Source of the DNA: Hamadaea tsunoensis DSM 44101
GTDB taxonomy: Bacteria; Actinomycetota; Actinomycetes; Mycobacteriales; Micromonosporaceae
Direction of reading: 5' to 3'
DNA: 64,000 nt
Assembly (NCBI RefSeq): GCF_000428945.1
Contig: NZ_AUAX01000026.1
Span: forward strand, 62,001 to 126,000
The notes below the pieces were generated by a model that ran no database searches, was not told the DNA's origin, and saw only the letters and a program-made list of their open reading frames with translations. Of this stretch, positions 1 to 10,872 are shown in pieces; the stretch's first letter is position 1; each line of letters starts with the position of its first letter. The translations under genes and the position numbers were made by a program.

Positions 1-141
1 CGCTCCGGCCCGTCGAATGCCTGGTCCCGGCACCCCGTGTGACGGCGACCGCACAACCGTGCGCCCCTTGCGTCACACGCTGCCCACTCCTCCTACCGAC
101 CTTCGATAGGCTTCAGGCCGCCCCTCGACAAGGAGTACCCC

Positions 142-1038
142 ATGAGCCAGTCCGGCCTCGCCGAACGCAAGCCCGTGACCAGCGCCGCCACGACGCCCGC
201 GCGCAGCGGCGCCGTCACCGCCGTCGCCGTCATCGGCCTCGTGTGGCTCGCCGTCACGCTGGCCGTCGGCCACGGCTCCCTGCACGGCCGGGCCGGCGAC
301 GTGGCCCTGTCCACCGCCGTCCTCAGCCTCCCGGCCCTCGTCCAGGCCGCGCTCTTCGGCGCCGCCTCGGTCAGCCTCGCGATCACCGCGCCGCTCGTGG
401 CGACGCGTACCCGCGTACTGGTGGCGGTCGGCACCGGCGCCGTCGTGGGCGCCCTGGCCGCCGCGCCCATCCTGCTGGCGTACGGCATCCAGGCCTCGGC
501 CGCCCGGGCGCTCGCGGCCACCGTCGTCATCGCCGGCGGCATCGGCGGGGCGATCGGCGCGGCCCGCCCGGTCCGCATGATCGCCGCCGGCCTGCTCGCC
601 ACCCTGCCCGTCCTGATCCTCGAGTACGTGTTCGGCGTCGGCCCGGTCGCCTCCCCGCTGCTCAAGCTCTTCGGCGGGGATGGCACGGCCGCGCACAACT
701 ACAGCGCCTCGGGCTACGTCGGCATGACCACCGCCCTGGTCGAGGGCCTGGTGGCGGGAATCGTCGGCTACCTGCTCGTCCGGGGCCGCTCCTTCAAGCC
801 CTGGGCGTACGCGCTGGCCGGCGGCCTGCCCGGCCTCGTGATCGGGGCCGCGGAGGTGTTCACGCGGCTGGCCGGAAGCTGGCTGCTGTCGATGGCGTCC
901 GAGGTGAGCGTGCTCGACAAGACCCTGTACGCCTGGGGCGAGGGAAACCGGACAAATCAGGCGCTGGTCGTCTTCTTCATCGGTACGCTGGCCGCCCTCA
1001 TCGGCTACGGCCGCTCCATCAAGCGCCCGACCGAGTAG
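142..1038 (+). CDS. Multi-pass membrane protein of unknown function
   Basis: I do not recognise a characterised family. The 298-residue product has a polar N-terminal tail of about 24 residues and then about eight hydrophobic segments (roughly residues 25-43, 57-86, 91-113, 122-140, 145-163, 193-213, 221-239 and 272-290), so it should be an integral membrane protein. A short extracytoplasmic-type loop lies near residues 165-192 (LLKLFGGDGTAAHNY). The ATG start is supported by AAGGAG about 8 bases upstream. No enzymatic motif is visible. It is convergent with the Rv3235-like gene, with only 1 base between the stops. The 141 bases before it hold no gene I can support. Confidence 0.75.
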   Translation: MSQSGLAERKPVTSAATTPARSGAVTAVAVIGLVWLAVTLAVGHGSLHGRAGDVALSTAVLSLPALVQAALFGAASVSLAITAPLVATRTRVLVAVGTGAVVGALAAAPILLAYGIQASAARALAATVVIAGGIGGAIGAARPVRMIAAGLLATLPVLILEYVFGVGPVASPLLKLFGGDGTAAHNYSASGYVGMTTALVEGLVAGIVGYLLVRGRSFKPWAYALAGGLPGLVIGAAEVFTRLAGSWLLSMASEVSVLDKTLYAWGEGNRTNQALVVFFIGTLAALIGYGRSIKRPTE

Positions 1039-1039
1039 G

Positions 1040-1507
1040 TCAGAGAAGAACGGCGGCGGTGGCGAGCCAGTTGCCGTCGTCCTGCCGCTCGATCCGGAAG
1101 GCGAACGCGATCACGTTCCCGTACGCGTTCAGCACCACCGCCGCCTCCCCGATCCCCGGACGCGGCTCGCAGACGCGCAGCCGGCGGGGCTTGACGACGG
1201 CACCCGAGCGGGCGGCCGTGTTGGCGGGGCGGAGTTCGGCGACCCGACGCGCGAGCCGGGAGATCTCCTCGGTGATCTGGATGGCCTCGGCGGGCCGGCA
1301 GATGCGAGCGAGCTGGCCGCTCGGCCGGAATCCCTGGCAGACCTCCAGGCACAGCATCAGGAATCGCCGTGCGGCCGTCTGGCACACGCCCGAGGCGCCG
1401 ACCAGGGCCTCCAGCGGTAGAGGCGGGGCGGCCGCCGCGTCGGTCGCCGGGTCCACATAAGGTGGCTCGTGCGACGGCGCCGGGAGTAGCCGATGCACCG
1501 CAGTCAT
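1040..1507 (-). CDS. Rv3235-like protein (DUF6459 type)
   Basis: This 155-residue protein resembles the actinobacterial Rv3235 family, small proteins encoded close to secA in many actinobacteria. The N-terminal 30 residues are proline-rich and probably disordered. The conserved part starts near residue 35 and includes the ARRFLMLCLEVCQGFRPSGQL stretch and a C-terminal half around VCEPRPGIGEAAVVLNAYG. The function is unknown. The ATG start has GGAGG about 7 bases upstream. It lies downstream of the BldC-like gene on the same strand, 109 bases away, and both genes carry the same GTTTGC direct repeat in front, which suggests joint control. Family assignment rests on sequence pattern and on the neighbouring secA. 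Confidence 0.75.
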   Translation of the reverse strand: MTAVHRLLPAPSHEPPYVDPATDAAAAPPLPLEALVGASGVCQTAARRFLMLCLEVCQGFRPSGQLARICRPAEAIQITEEISRLARRVAELRPANTAARSGAVVKPRRLRVCEPRPGIGEAAVVLNAYGNVIAFAFRIERQDDGNWLATAAVLL

Positions 1508-1560
1508 CGCCCAACCTCCGCCGTCATCGTGGTCTCCCTCGCCTGCTTGCCGGATCTTGA

Positions 1561-1576
1561 GTTTGCCTGTGTTTGC
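1561..1576. promoter_or_regulatory. GTTTGC-N4-GTTTGC direct repeat upstream of the Rv3235-like gene
   Basis: GTTTGC occurs twice with a 10-base period (1561-1566 and 1571-1576), 54 bases or more upstream of the start of the Rv3235-like gene. The same arrangement in the same orientation is seen at 1900-1915 before the BldC-like gene. Ten-base direct repeats suit head-to-tail binding of a MerR/BldC-type winged-helix protein, and such a protein is encoded between the two sites. The binding itself is inferred. Confidence 0.5.
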
Positions 1577-1616
1577 GTGAGCCCGATTCAGTTATAGGGC
1601 ACTCTACAGGGGAGGG

Positions 1617-1877
1617 TCAAGAGTTCGCAGCCCGCAAGGCGGCCGCGGTCTCGGCCTCGCCGCCGACGAACGGGTTGTCCTTGATGAAGTCGGCGGTCTC
1701 CGCGTACATGCGGGAGATGAAGTCTTCGAGTCTCGACCGCTCGACCCGCCACTGGCCCCGGCCGCCGATCTTGATCGCGGGCAGGTCGCCCCGGCGCACG
1801 AGCGCGTAGACCTGGGCGAAGGAGATGTTGAGCTCCTCGGCCACGTCGCTCAACTCCAGGAAACGGCGTTGTTCCAT
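1617..1877 (-). CDS. BldC-like helix-turn-helix DNA-binding protein
   Basis: An 86-residue protein consisting almost entirely of one MerR/excisionase-type winged helix-turn-helix. The helix-turn-helix is at about residues 7-30 (LSDVAEELNISFAQVYALVR), the wing at about 31-48 (RGDLPAIKIGGRGQWRVE), and a closing helix follows. A C-terminal tail of about 30 residues lies beyond the domain. This is the architecture of the small developmental regulator BldC and of phage excisionases. No integrase or attachment site is near, so a chromosomal regulator is much more likely. A paired GTTTGC repeat lies 23 bases upstream of the ATG, which suggests autoregulation. Orthology with bldC itself is not established. 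Confidence 0.82.
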   Translation of the reverse strand: MEQRRFLELSDVAEELNISFAQVYALVRRGDLPAIKIGGRGQWRVERSRLEDFISRMYAETADFIKDNPFVGGEAETAAALRAANS

Positions 1878-1899
1878 CCGAAAACCTCATCCAGACCGC

Positions 1900-1915
1900 G
1901 TTTGCTTCAGTTTGC
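1900..1915. promoter_or_regulatory. GTTTGC-N4-GTTTGC direct repeat upstream of the BldC-like gene
   Basis: Copies of GTTTGC lie at 1900-1905 and 1910-1915, again with a 10-base period. The site is just upstream of the BldC-like start at 1877 and between it and the divergent DUF6912 gene. It matches the site at 1561-1576 in sequence, spacing and orientation. I infer an autoregulatory operator. Confidence 0.5.
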
Positions 1916-2027
1916 CACGGGATGGCGGCGACGCAAGCCCCGATCCGGTCCCCCGCGCCACGCGGCCCGGGTGTACTAAATACACACACAGACTTCATTC
2001 AGGGAGGTGCCCAGGGTGGCGAACGAG

Positions 2028-2534
2028 ATGGTCCGGGTGTACCTGGCCGCGACGCTGCCGATGCTGGCCCAGGCCCGGTCCGCCGGCCTGGTCGAGCCGG
2101 CGGCGGCCCACGCGGTGACACCGGCCCTGCGCGAGTGGTACGTCGAGGGCGACGAGGAGGAGCTGGAGTTCGTGGCGTTCACCCGGGCCGCCCAGGACGC
2201 GCTGCGGCTGCTGCGGGCCGACCACGGTGCCGCCCGGCGACGGGTCGTCGTCTCCGCGGACGTGCCGGCCGCGACGGTACGCCCGTCCGACGGCGAACTC
2301 GGCTCCAGCACGGTACGCGTCGGCGGCGAGGTCCGGCTGACGGCGGTGGCGGCGTACCACGTGGACGACGCGGAGGCCGAGGCGGACGTGGCCGCGGCGG
2401 CGGACGTCGTCGAGGAGGCGGCCGCGGGCGATCCGGACGCCCAGTTCACCGTGGACGGCGCCGAGGACCACGATCTGCTCTGGTACGCGCCGAGCGAGCT
2501 CGACGAGCTCCTGAACAGCGTCGGCCACTCCTGA
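2028..2534 (+). CDS. DUF6912 family protein
   Basis: A small acidic soluble protein of 168 residues of unknown function, found next to secA in many actinobacteria. The conserved N-terminal pattern is [13 protein letters not shown], followed by [12 protein letters not shown]-like text ([20 protein letters not shown] at about residues 29-48). The C-terminal half is rich in Asp, Glu and Ala, and no catalytic motif is seen. Start choice: the ATG at 2028 gives the family N-terminus and has AGGGTGG 8 bases upstream. A GTG at 2016, four codons earlier, has AGGGAGG 8 bases upstream and is the alternative. The gene is convergent with secA and shares a strong terminator hairpin with it. Confidence 0.75.
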   Translation: MVRVYLAATLPMLAQARSAGLVEPAAAHAVTPALREWYVEGDEEELEFVAFTRAAQDALRLLRADHGAARRRVVVSADVPAATVRPSDGELGSSTVRVGGEVRLTAVAAYHVDDAEAEADVAAAADVVEEAAAGDPDAQFTVDGAEDHDLLWYAPSELDELLNSVGHS

Positions 2535-2580
2535 CCGACCCGAATTCCCGACCGGCCCGAATTCCTGATCGGCCAATGCG

Positions 2581-2614
2581 AACGGGGCCGTCCGACGAAT
2601 CGGACGGCCCCGTT
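2581..2614. terminator. Bidirectional hairpin terminator between the DUF6912 gene and secA
   Basis: A perfect 15-base inverted repeat (2581-2595 AACGGGGCCGTCCGA, 2600-2614 its complement) with a CGAA loop lies 46 bases after the DUF6912 stop and 15 bases after the secA stop on the other strand. There is no U tract, as is common in GC-rich actinobacteria. Confidence 0.8.
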
Positions 2615-2629
2615 GACGCGTACTCGTGA

Positions 2630-5479
<2,850 letters not shown>

Positions 5480-5566
5480 GGGTCAGCGCTCCCCTAGATG
5501 GTCTGCCGACCCATCCTAGGCGGAGTAACGGCGTATCTCCCACCCCGACCGAGGGCCGTGCACCAA

Positions 5567-5584
5567 AAGCGGCATAAACCGCTT
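5567..5584. promoter_or_regulatory. Small inverted repeat in the secA / acetyltransferase divergent region
   Basis: AAGCGG (5567-5572) and CCGCTT (5579-5584) flank CATAAA, and ATACCG occurs twice nearby (5585-5590 and 5599-5604). The element lies about 90 bases upstream of secA and 65 bases upstream of the acetyltransferase ATG. An operator or promoter element is possible, and no regulator can be named. Confidence 0.3.
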
Positions 5585-5650
5585 ATACCGGCACTGTATA
5601 CCGCGAGCACCCCGCCGGACACCCCGCTGCCGGGGTGGCAGACTCGGGTC

Positions 5651-6223
5651 ATGAGCAGCCCCTACGACTCTCCGCAGCCGACCTTACATGCCGTCACGGA
5701 CCGTGGCGAGAAGATCACTCTTCGCGTACCGGAGTCGGCGGACGCGGACGGCCTCGTCGCGGCGTGCACCGATCCGGAGACCCTCCGGTGGACGACGATC
5801 GCGCCGGACTACGACCACGACCGCGCGGTCGGCTTCATCACCGAGTACGCGCCCGGCTGGTGGCAGCGTCGGCAGGGCGGCTGCTGGGTCCTCGCCGGGC
5901 CGGACGGCGCGTACGCGGGCCAGATCGACCTGCGCGTGACGGCCGATCCGCAGGTGGCCGACATCGGATTCCTCACCGCGCCGCCGGCCCGGGGCCGGGG
6001 TTACATGACGGCCGCGCTGCGCCTCGTGGCCCGGTACGCGATCGAGGAGCTCGGGCTGGCGCGGGTCGAGTGGAAGGCGCACGTCGGCAACGACGCGAGC
6101 CGCCGCGTCGCCGAGAAGGCCGGCTTCACCTTCGAGGGCGTGCTGCGGGACGGCTGCGCCGCGCACGGCCGCCGCTTCGACGCCTGGATCGCGTCGTACC
6201 TGCCCCGCGACCTCGTCTCATGA
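5651..6223 (+). CDS. GNAT family N-acetyltransferase (RimJ/RimL-like)
   Basis: A single-domain GCN5-related acetyltransferase of 190 residues that would transfer acetyl from acetyl-CoA to an amine or protein N-terminus; the substrate cannot be told. The N-terminal part has the RimJ/RimL-like pattern (ITLRVPESADADGLVAACTD). The acetyl-CoA loop is at about residues 111-123 (APPARGRGYMTAA), and the C-terminus carries NDASRRVAEKAGFTFEGVLR, typical of this subgroup. The ATG at 5651 is chosen; an upstream extension of 51 codons would overlap the promoter region and lacks domain similarity. Codon 12 is TTA (5684-5686), rare in such GC-rich genomes. Its stop overlaps the start of the next acetyltransferase gene (ATGA). 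Confidence 0.9.
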   Translation: MSSPYDSPQPTLHAVTDRGEKITLRVPESADADGLVAACTDPETLRWTTIAPDYDHDRAVGFITEYAPGWWQRRQGGCWVLAGPDGAYAGQIDLRVTADPQVADIGFLTAPPARGRGYMTAALRLVARYAIEELGLARVEWKAHVGNDASRRVAEKAGFTFEGVLRDGCAAHGRRFDAWIASYLPRDLVS

Positions 6224-7335
6224 CGTACGAGCTGCCGGCCCGGATCACCGCTCCCGGCCTCCTGCTGCGCGACCCCGTCGCCGCCGACGCCACCGCCGTC
6301 GCCGCGGCGCTCGACGATCCGGACGCCCGCCGCTTCCTGCCGAGCGTCCCCATCCCCATGGACCCGGGGTACGCGCTGTACTGGTGCACCGAGGGCGCGC
6401 GGCAGTTCCGGCAGGCGGGCGGCCGCCGGTACGCCGTGACCGACCCCGCGACCGGCGAGTTCCTCGGCGGCGCGAGTGTCCAGCGCGTCCTGCCCGACCG
6501 GGCGCAGGCCGAACTCGGCTACTGGGTCGCGCCGGCCGCCCGGAACCGGAAGATCGCGACGGCCGCCGTCCGGGCGCTCACCGAGGCCGCGTTCGCCGCC
6601 GGACTGGAGCGCATCGAGGTCTGCGCCGAATGGGAGAACATCGCGTCGCAACGGGTCGCGCTGGCCGCCGGTTTCCGCCGGGAGGGCGTACGCCGGCAGG
6701 CCCTGCGCAAGGTCCGCGACGGCGTCTGCACCCGGCACGATCTCGTCGCGTTCGCCCGCCTGCGGACCGACGACGGTACGCCGGTCCCGCCGGGGCTGCC
6801 GGACCTGCCGGGCGGCGTACTGAGCGACGGGGTGGTGACGCTGCGGCCGCTGGTCGCCGGGGACGCCGACGATATTTTCGAGCTGCTCAACCTGCCCGAG
6901 GTCGCGGCGACCAGCTTCGGCCCGTCGGGTCGGGACGAGATCGGCGTACGCTGCGCGCACGCGGCCGGCCAGTGGCTCGCCGGCGCCCGGGCCGACCTGG
7001 TCGTCACGGACGCCGCGACGGGCGCCTTCGCGGGCGACATCGGACTGTTCCATCCGGTGCCGCCGCTGCAGGAGGCGATGATCGGCTACAGCCTGCGCCG
7101 CGAGTTCCGGGGCCGGGGCTTCGCCACCCGCGCGGTCGACCTGATCACGGAGTGGGCGTTCGGCCACGCCGGCATGTACCGCGTCATCGCGGGCACGAAT
7201 CCGACGAACACCGGTTCGCACAATGTGTTGCGGCGCGCCGGTTTCGAGCAGGAGGCGTACTGCAAGGAACGCCTGCCGGGCCGCGACGGCACCCGTGAGG
7301 ACGACATCCAGTGGGTCCGCTTCCGCGGGAAGTAG
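6220..7335 (+). CDS. Tandem-domain GNAT acetyltransferase
   Basis: A 371-residue protein built of two RimJ/RimL-like GNAT domains. Domain 1 covers about residues 8-165, with the acetyl-CoA loop near APAARNRKIATAAV and a C-terminal NIASQRVALAAGFRREGV motif. Domain 2 covers about residues 198-371, with REFRGRGFATRAVDLITEWA as the loop region and a closing NTGSHNVLRRAGFEQEAYCK motif. The first loop has RNRKIA where RGRG-type sequence is expected, so domain 1 may bind acetyl-CoA less well. The gene is translationally coupled to the preceding acetyltransferase, and the pair plus this fusion suggest repeated duplication. The substrate is unknown. A longer in-frame extension upstream overlaps the previous gene and is rejected. 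Confidence 0.87.
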   Translation: MTYELPARITAPGLLLRDPVAADATAVAAALDDPDARRFLPSVPIPMDPGYALYWCTEGARQFRQAGGRRYAVTDPATGEFLGGASVQRVLPDRAQAELGYWVAPAARNRKIATAAVRALTEAAFAAGLERIEVCAEWENIASQRVALAAGFRREGVRRQALRKVRDGVCTRHDLVAFARLRTDDGTPVPPGLPDLPGGVLSDGVVTLRPLVAGDADDIFELLNLPEVAATSFGPSGRDEIGVRCAHAAGQWLAGARADLVVTDAATGAFAGDIGLFHPVPPLQEAMIGYSLRREFRGRGFATRAVDLITEWAFGHAGMYRVIAGTNPTNTGSHNVLRRAGFEQEAYCKERLPGRDGTREDDIQWVRFRGK

Positions 7336-7369
7336 GACATCGCGGGAAGCGGTGCCCGGAGACGAGGCC

Positions 7370-7398
7370 GCCCGGCCCCCAGGCGTGAGGGGCCGGGC
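7370..7398. terminator. Hairpin terminator between the acetyltransferase gene and hpf
   Basis: GCCCGGCCCC (7370-7379) and GGGGCCGGGC (7389-7398) form a perfect 10-base stem with a 9-base loop, between the convergent stops at 7335 and 7411. It can serve both strands. Confidence 0.7.
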
Positions 7399-7410
7399 GC
7401 GGCGGGCGTC

Positions 7411-8016
7411 CTACAGCGCCAGCGCGATGACTCCGTAGTCGTACGCCTTGCGGCGGTAGACCACGCTCGGGCGGCCGGAGTCCTTGTCGTTGAACAGGAA
7501 GAAGTCGTGCCCGACCAGTTCCATCTGGTACAGGGCGTCGTCGATCGTCATCGGGACGGCGGAGAATTCCTTCTCCCGCACGATGTGCCACGGCTGGTCC
7601 TCGTCGTGATCGACGCCGTGGCCGTCGACGGAGATTCCGTCGGCGGAGGGTGGTTCGAACATCGGCAACCCGGCCGTGGCCTCGCCGACCGAGATGGGCG
7701 ACTTGAGGCCCCGGTGCACGCGCCGCCGGTCCGCGGCACGGCGCAGGCGGTAGTCCAGCTTGGCGGCGGCGAGGTCGAGGGCGGTGTAGAAGTCGCCGGC
7801 GGTCGCCTCGGCCCGGATGATGGGCCCTCGGCTGACGCAGGTGATCTCGATGTGCTGGCAGTGCTCGGACTGTCGCGGGTTGCGCTCGTGGAGTAGCTCG
7901 ACGTCGATGCGTTGGATCTTCTGGTCGTAGCGTTCTACCTTTTGCAGCTTGTCAGCGACGTGCACCCGGTAGTGATCGGGTACCTCGACGTTGCGACCTT
8001 TGACGACGATGTCCAC
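7411..8016 (-). CDS. hpf: Ribosome hibernation promoting factor, long form
   Basis: Binds the 30S subunit and, in the long form, dimerises ribosomes into inactive 100S particles during stress or stationary phase. The product has 201 residues. The N-terminal S30AE domain starts with VDIVVKGRNVEVPDHYRVHV and has the basic patch near LDYRLRRAADRRRVHRG. The C-terminal dimerisation domain at about 140-201 includes PMTIDDALYQMELVGHDFFL and FNDKDSGRPSVVYRRKAYDYG, the family hallmark. The GTG at 8016 is chosen because GGAGG lies about 7 bases upstream and the family N-terminus begins there; an upstream ATG at 8100 would add 28 low-complexity residues. It sits downstream of comF in the order found in mycobacteria. 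Confidence 0.95.
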   Translation of the reverse strand: MDIVVKGRNVEVPDHYRVHVADKLQKVERYDQKIQRIDVELLHERNPRQSEHCQHIEITCVSRGPIIRAEATAGDFYTALDLAAAKLDYRLRRAADRRRVHRGLKSPISVGEATAGLPMFEPPSADGISVDGHGVDHDEDQPWHIVREKEFSAVPMTIDDALYQMELVGHDFFLFNDKDSGRPSVVYRRKAYDYGVIALAL

Positions 8017-8100
8017 GCCTGACCTCCCACGGTCTTTCTGTGGTGGCGCCCCGGCGTCCTCGCTCGGGGCGGGAACGTTGCGGCCTCCTTCCTTCCGCAA

Positions 8101-8116
8101 GCTCCCCCGGGGGAGC
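8101..8116. terminator. Perfect 16-base palindrome between comF and hpf
   Basis: GCTCCCCCGGGGGAGC is fully self-complementary and lies between the comF stop (8218) and the hpf start (8016). It could attenuate read-through from the mtrA-comF operon into hpf. With no loop bases the RNA hairpin would be shorter than it looks, so confidence is modest. Confidence 0.4.
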
Positions 8117-8217
8117 GGGACTAGCTCTGGCCTCTGACGCTAGCTGTTCGTGGCCCGCTCGTCATCCTTTGGCCCAAGACCGTTCGCCCGCGATTCGCCC
8201 GTTCGGGGCTTGGACGC

Positions 8218-8913
8218 TCAAACGTCGCAGCCCCGGCCTGGATCTTTACGCCGGGTCGCGGCCAGTGTCGCGCACGCGGCGACCGCGACACCGGCGTGTC
8301 GCAGAACACCGGCCGCCGCCGCGAGGGTCGCACCCGTCGTGAGCACGTCGTCCACCAGGATCACCCGCCGGTCCGCCGCCGGCCGGCGCCCCCGCGGCGC
8401 GAACGCGTTGCGCGCCGCCGCCGCGCGCTCCACCGCGGACAGGTGCGCCGAATCGGCCTTCTTCAAACCTTTCAACGCGTACGCCCAGCGTGCGTCGATG
8501 TTGTTCGCACGCAGCGCGCGTACCGTGGTGCGGGCCAGCCGGGCCATGTGATCGCCGTGCCGCTCGCGGGCCGCCGCCGGGGTGTCCGGGATCGGGATCA
8601 GCAGCACCGGTACGCCGTCCGCCGATGCCGACGCCACCACGGCGGCGAGCAGGTTCCCGAGTGGCCGGGCCAGCCCGTGCCGCCCCCGGTCCTTGTACGC
8701 GAGCACCAGCGAGCGCAGCGGATCCGCGTACGCGCCCAGGGCGTGGCACGGTGGAAGTCCGGCCGGGGCGGGTGTCGGCCTCGTCTCGTGCGGGACGAGG
8801 TTCACCATGACCTCGACACACTCGGAACACACCCCACTACACAGCGGAACTGAAGTGGCGTCGCATCCGGCGCACGCGGTCGGCAGGAGCAGGTCCGCGA
8901 GCGTACCGAGCAC
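8218..8913 (-). CDS. comF: ComF family phosphoribosyltransferase-like protein
   Basis: A 231-residue ComFC-type protein, an amidophosphoribosyltransferase-fold protein linked to DNA uptake in competent bacteria but of unclear role in actinobacteria. The N-terminal zinc-ribbon cysteines are C14, C17, C29 and C32 (with C25 also present). The PRPP-binding loop is RVILVDDVLTTGATL at about residues 183-197. The start at 8913 lies 3 bases after the lpqB stop, so it is the fourth gene of the mtrA-mtrB-lpqB-comF operon. The same order (Rv3246c to Rv3242c) is found in M. tuberculosis. Confidence 0.92.
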   Translation of the reverse strand: MLGTLADLLLPTACAGCDATSVPLCSGVCSECVEVMVNLVPHETRPTPAPAGLPPCHALGAYADPLRSLVLAYKDRGRHGLARPLGNLLAAVVASASADGVPVLLIPIPDTPAAARERHGDHMARLARTTVRALRANNIDARWAYALKGLKKADSAHLSAVERAAAARNAFAPRGRRPAADRRVILVDDVLTTGATLAAAAGVLRHAGVAVAACATLAATRRKDPGRGCDV

Positions 8914-8916
8914 GAG

Positions 8917-10872
8917 TCACTCCAGGAAGAAGGCGTTCACCGCGGTTTCGTGGGGAGGTACGGGTGCCAGCGTCTCCAGCTCCGGGGTCAGCTCCGTCGG
9001 CGTACCGCTGGCTTCCCAGGCGGCTCCGTTGGCCGTGTAGAAGACGCGAGCCCGTCCGAAGGTGTTGGGCGCGTCCGGGTGCGCGGTCAGCGAGGTGATG
9101 ACCGGCGTGCCCTGGATCTTCGCGTACCAAGGGCTGCTGCTGGTACGCCCGACGAGGCCGCCGTCGAGCGATATCTCCACGATGCGCGGCGTTTGGTTGT
9201 AGGGGTACCGGCCGGAGATCGCCAACCAGTTCTCGGAGGTGAAGGCCACCCCGCTGAGCTGGTCCAGGATGGTCGAGATGCGCTGCGCGGGCCCGGCCGC
9301 GACAGCCTGGCCGGAGCGCGAGAGCGCAGCGACGTACAGGCCGCGCGCGGTCACCAGCGCGATCCGGCGACCGTCGGGGGCCAGTGCGAACGCCTGGATC
9401 ACCCCGTCCACGTTCGGCACCGTGACCAGGGTGGCCGAGGCCTTCCCGTCCCGCGGTACGCAGTACAGCCGCCCGTCGCAGACCGCCACGATCATGCGCT
9501 CGTCGAAGAAGCCCGGCCGCAGGAACTTCTGGCCGGTCAGCTTGACGTCGCGCAGCACCGCCAAGTCGTCACCCGCCTTGGCACCGTCACGCCGCGCGGC
9601 GCCGACCCGCAGGCTGAAGCCGCTCTTGTCGCGGTGGACGACTGCGATGGTCGCGGGCCCCTCGTCTTCGTGCGCCCGGTCGCGGATCATCGCCGCCCAC
9701 TCGACGTCCTTGTTCTGCGTCTTGGCGGGATCGGCCGATTCCAGCAGCGGAACGGGGCTGCCGTCCTCGGCGTTGCCCGACGGCAGGCGGCGTACCTTGT
9801 GGTCCTTGTCGAGGATGGCGAACGCTGCCGCCGCGCGGCCCTCGGTCCGGGCCGCCGTCAGGTTGTCCATGTAGAACCGGCCGCCGGTGCGGTTGTCGGT
9901 GCTGTCGATCCGCAGCTTGATCGGCGACTCCGCCGTCGGCGAGAACGCGCCGAGGCGGATCGCGTCGTCGTACAGCGTCCAGGTGAGCTGCGTGATCACC
10001 CGCGAGGCGTCGACCTGGCCCTGCCCGTTCTGCAGCACCTGGTGGGAGATGTTCACCACGATGTTCTTGCCGACGATGGTGGGCGGATCGGTGGCACCCG
10101 GCGTCAGCGAGGTGACGCCCGACGCCAGCCAGCTCACCGGGTCGCCGATCTGCCACTCCATGAGGTGCTTGCGCCGGACGCCCTCGTCCCAGACGATCGG
10201 AACGTGCCGGGGGTCGGGGACGAGGCATTCGCCGGCGGCGTCCCAGAAGTAGACGCTGCGATAGTTGTAGTAGTCCGCGAGCGCGTCCGACGAGATGATC
10301 ATCCCGGGCGGCGCATTCTTGATGTTGGAGATGCGTAGCGTCTCGCCGTGGATCTTGTCATCGTACTTGGTCAGGGTGAAGTCGATGCGCGGCGTTGTCT
10401 GGCCGGACGCCGGCGGTTCGAGGACGCACCTCTGGTTCAGCGTTCCCAACACCACCACAGGCAGGGAGACCGCGTATCCGGTGCTGCCCAGGGGAGTGAT
10501 CGCGGGGCTCTGGCCGGCCAGCATCTCCGAGTCGTACCAGACGACGGTCAGTTTGGTGTGCGCGGCGTCGGCCAGCTGGTTCTTCATCGTCGGCTCGAAG
10601 TCGCCCCCGAGGTACGACAGGTAGGACTCGATCGCCGAGGCGAGATCTCCGGGGTCGCCCGCGCCCTGGCGCAGGAAGTTCTGGATCAGCGCCTCCGGGG
10701 TCAGGCCGCTCTTGAACGGGGGCGGCTGGCTTCCGCCGGGCGCGGTACCGCCTTGGCCGGCCGAGGGGCCCGGGCCGTCCACGACGACTCCGTTGCGCGA
10801 GGCCACACCGCAGCCGGCCACGGCACTCAGGCTGCCGAGCGCGACGGCCCGCAGCAGCGTACGACGATCCAT
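8917..10872 (-). CDS. lpqB: Lipoprotein LpqB, partner of the MtrAB system
   Basis: A membrane-anchored lipoprotein that modulates the MtrB sensor kinase in actinobacteria. The 651-residue product has a signal peptide ending in a lipobox (VAGC, Cys21) after twin arginines (MDRRTLLRAVALG). A GerMN-like domain lies at about residues 55-330 and a C-terminal beta-propeller at about 370-651. No catalytic site is expected. Its ATG overlaps the mtrB stop (TGATG), so translation is coupled. The arrangement mtrA-mtrB-lpqB is diagnostic for this family. An N-terminal Gly/Pro linker follows the lipobox. Confidence 0.96.
   Translation of the reverse strand: MDRRTLLRAVALGSLSAVAGCGVASRNGVVVDGPGPSAGQGGTAPGGSQPPPFKSGLTPEALIQNFLRQGAGDPGDLASAIESYLSYLGGDFEPTMKNQLADAAHTKLTVVWYDSEMLAGQSPAITPLGSTGYAVSLPVVVLGTLNQRCVLEPPASGQTTPRIDFTLTKYDDKIHGETLRISNIKNAPPGMIISSDALADYYNYRSVYFWDAAGECLVPDPRHVPIVWDEGVRRKHLMEWQIGDPVSWLASGVTSLTPGATDPPTIVGKNIVVNISHQVLQNGQGQVDASRVITQLTWTLYDDAIRLGAFSPTAESPIKLRIDSTDNRTGGRFYMDNLTAARTEGRAAAAFAILDKDHKVRRLPSGNAEDGSPVPLLESADPAKTQNKDVEWAAMIRDRAHEDEGPATIAVVHRDKSGFSLRVGAARRDGAKAGDDLAVLRDVKLTGQKFLRPGFFDERMIVAVCDGRLYCVPRDGKASATLVTVPNVDGVIQAFALAPDGRRIALVTARGLYVAALSRSGQAVAAGPAQRISTILDQLSGVAFTSENWLAISGRYPYNQTPRIVEISLDGGLVGRTSSSPWYAKIQGTPVITSLTAHPDAPNTFGRARVFYTANGAAWEASGTPTELTPELETLAPVPPHETAVNAFFLE

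Noticed and set aside
1617-1877. Phage excisionase for the small helix-turn-helix gene
   Set aside because: No integrase, attachment site or other phage gene is near, and the secA neighbourhood is conserved chromosomal sequence.
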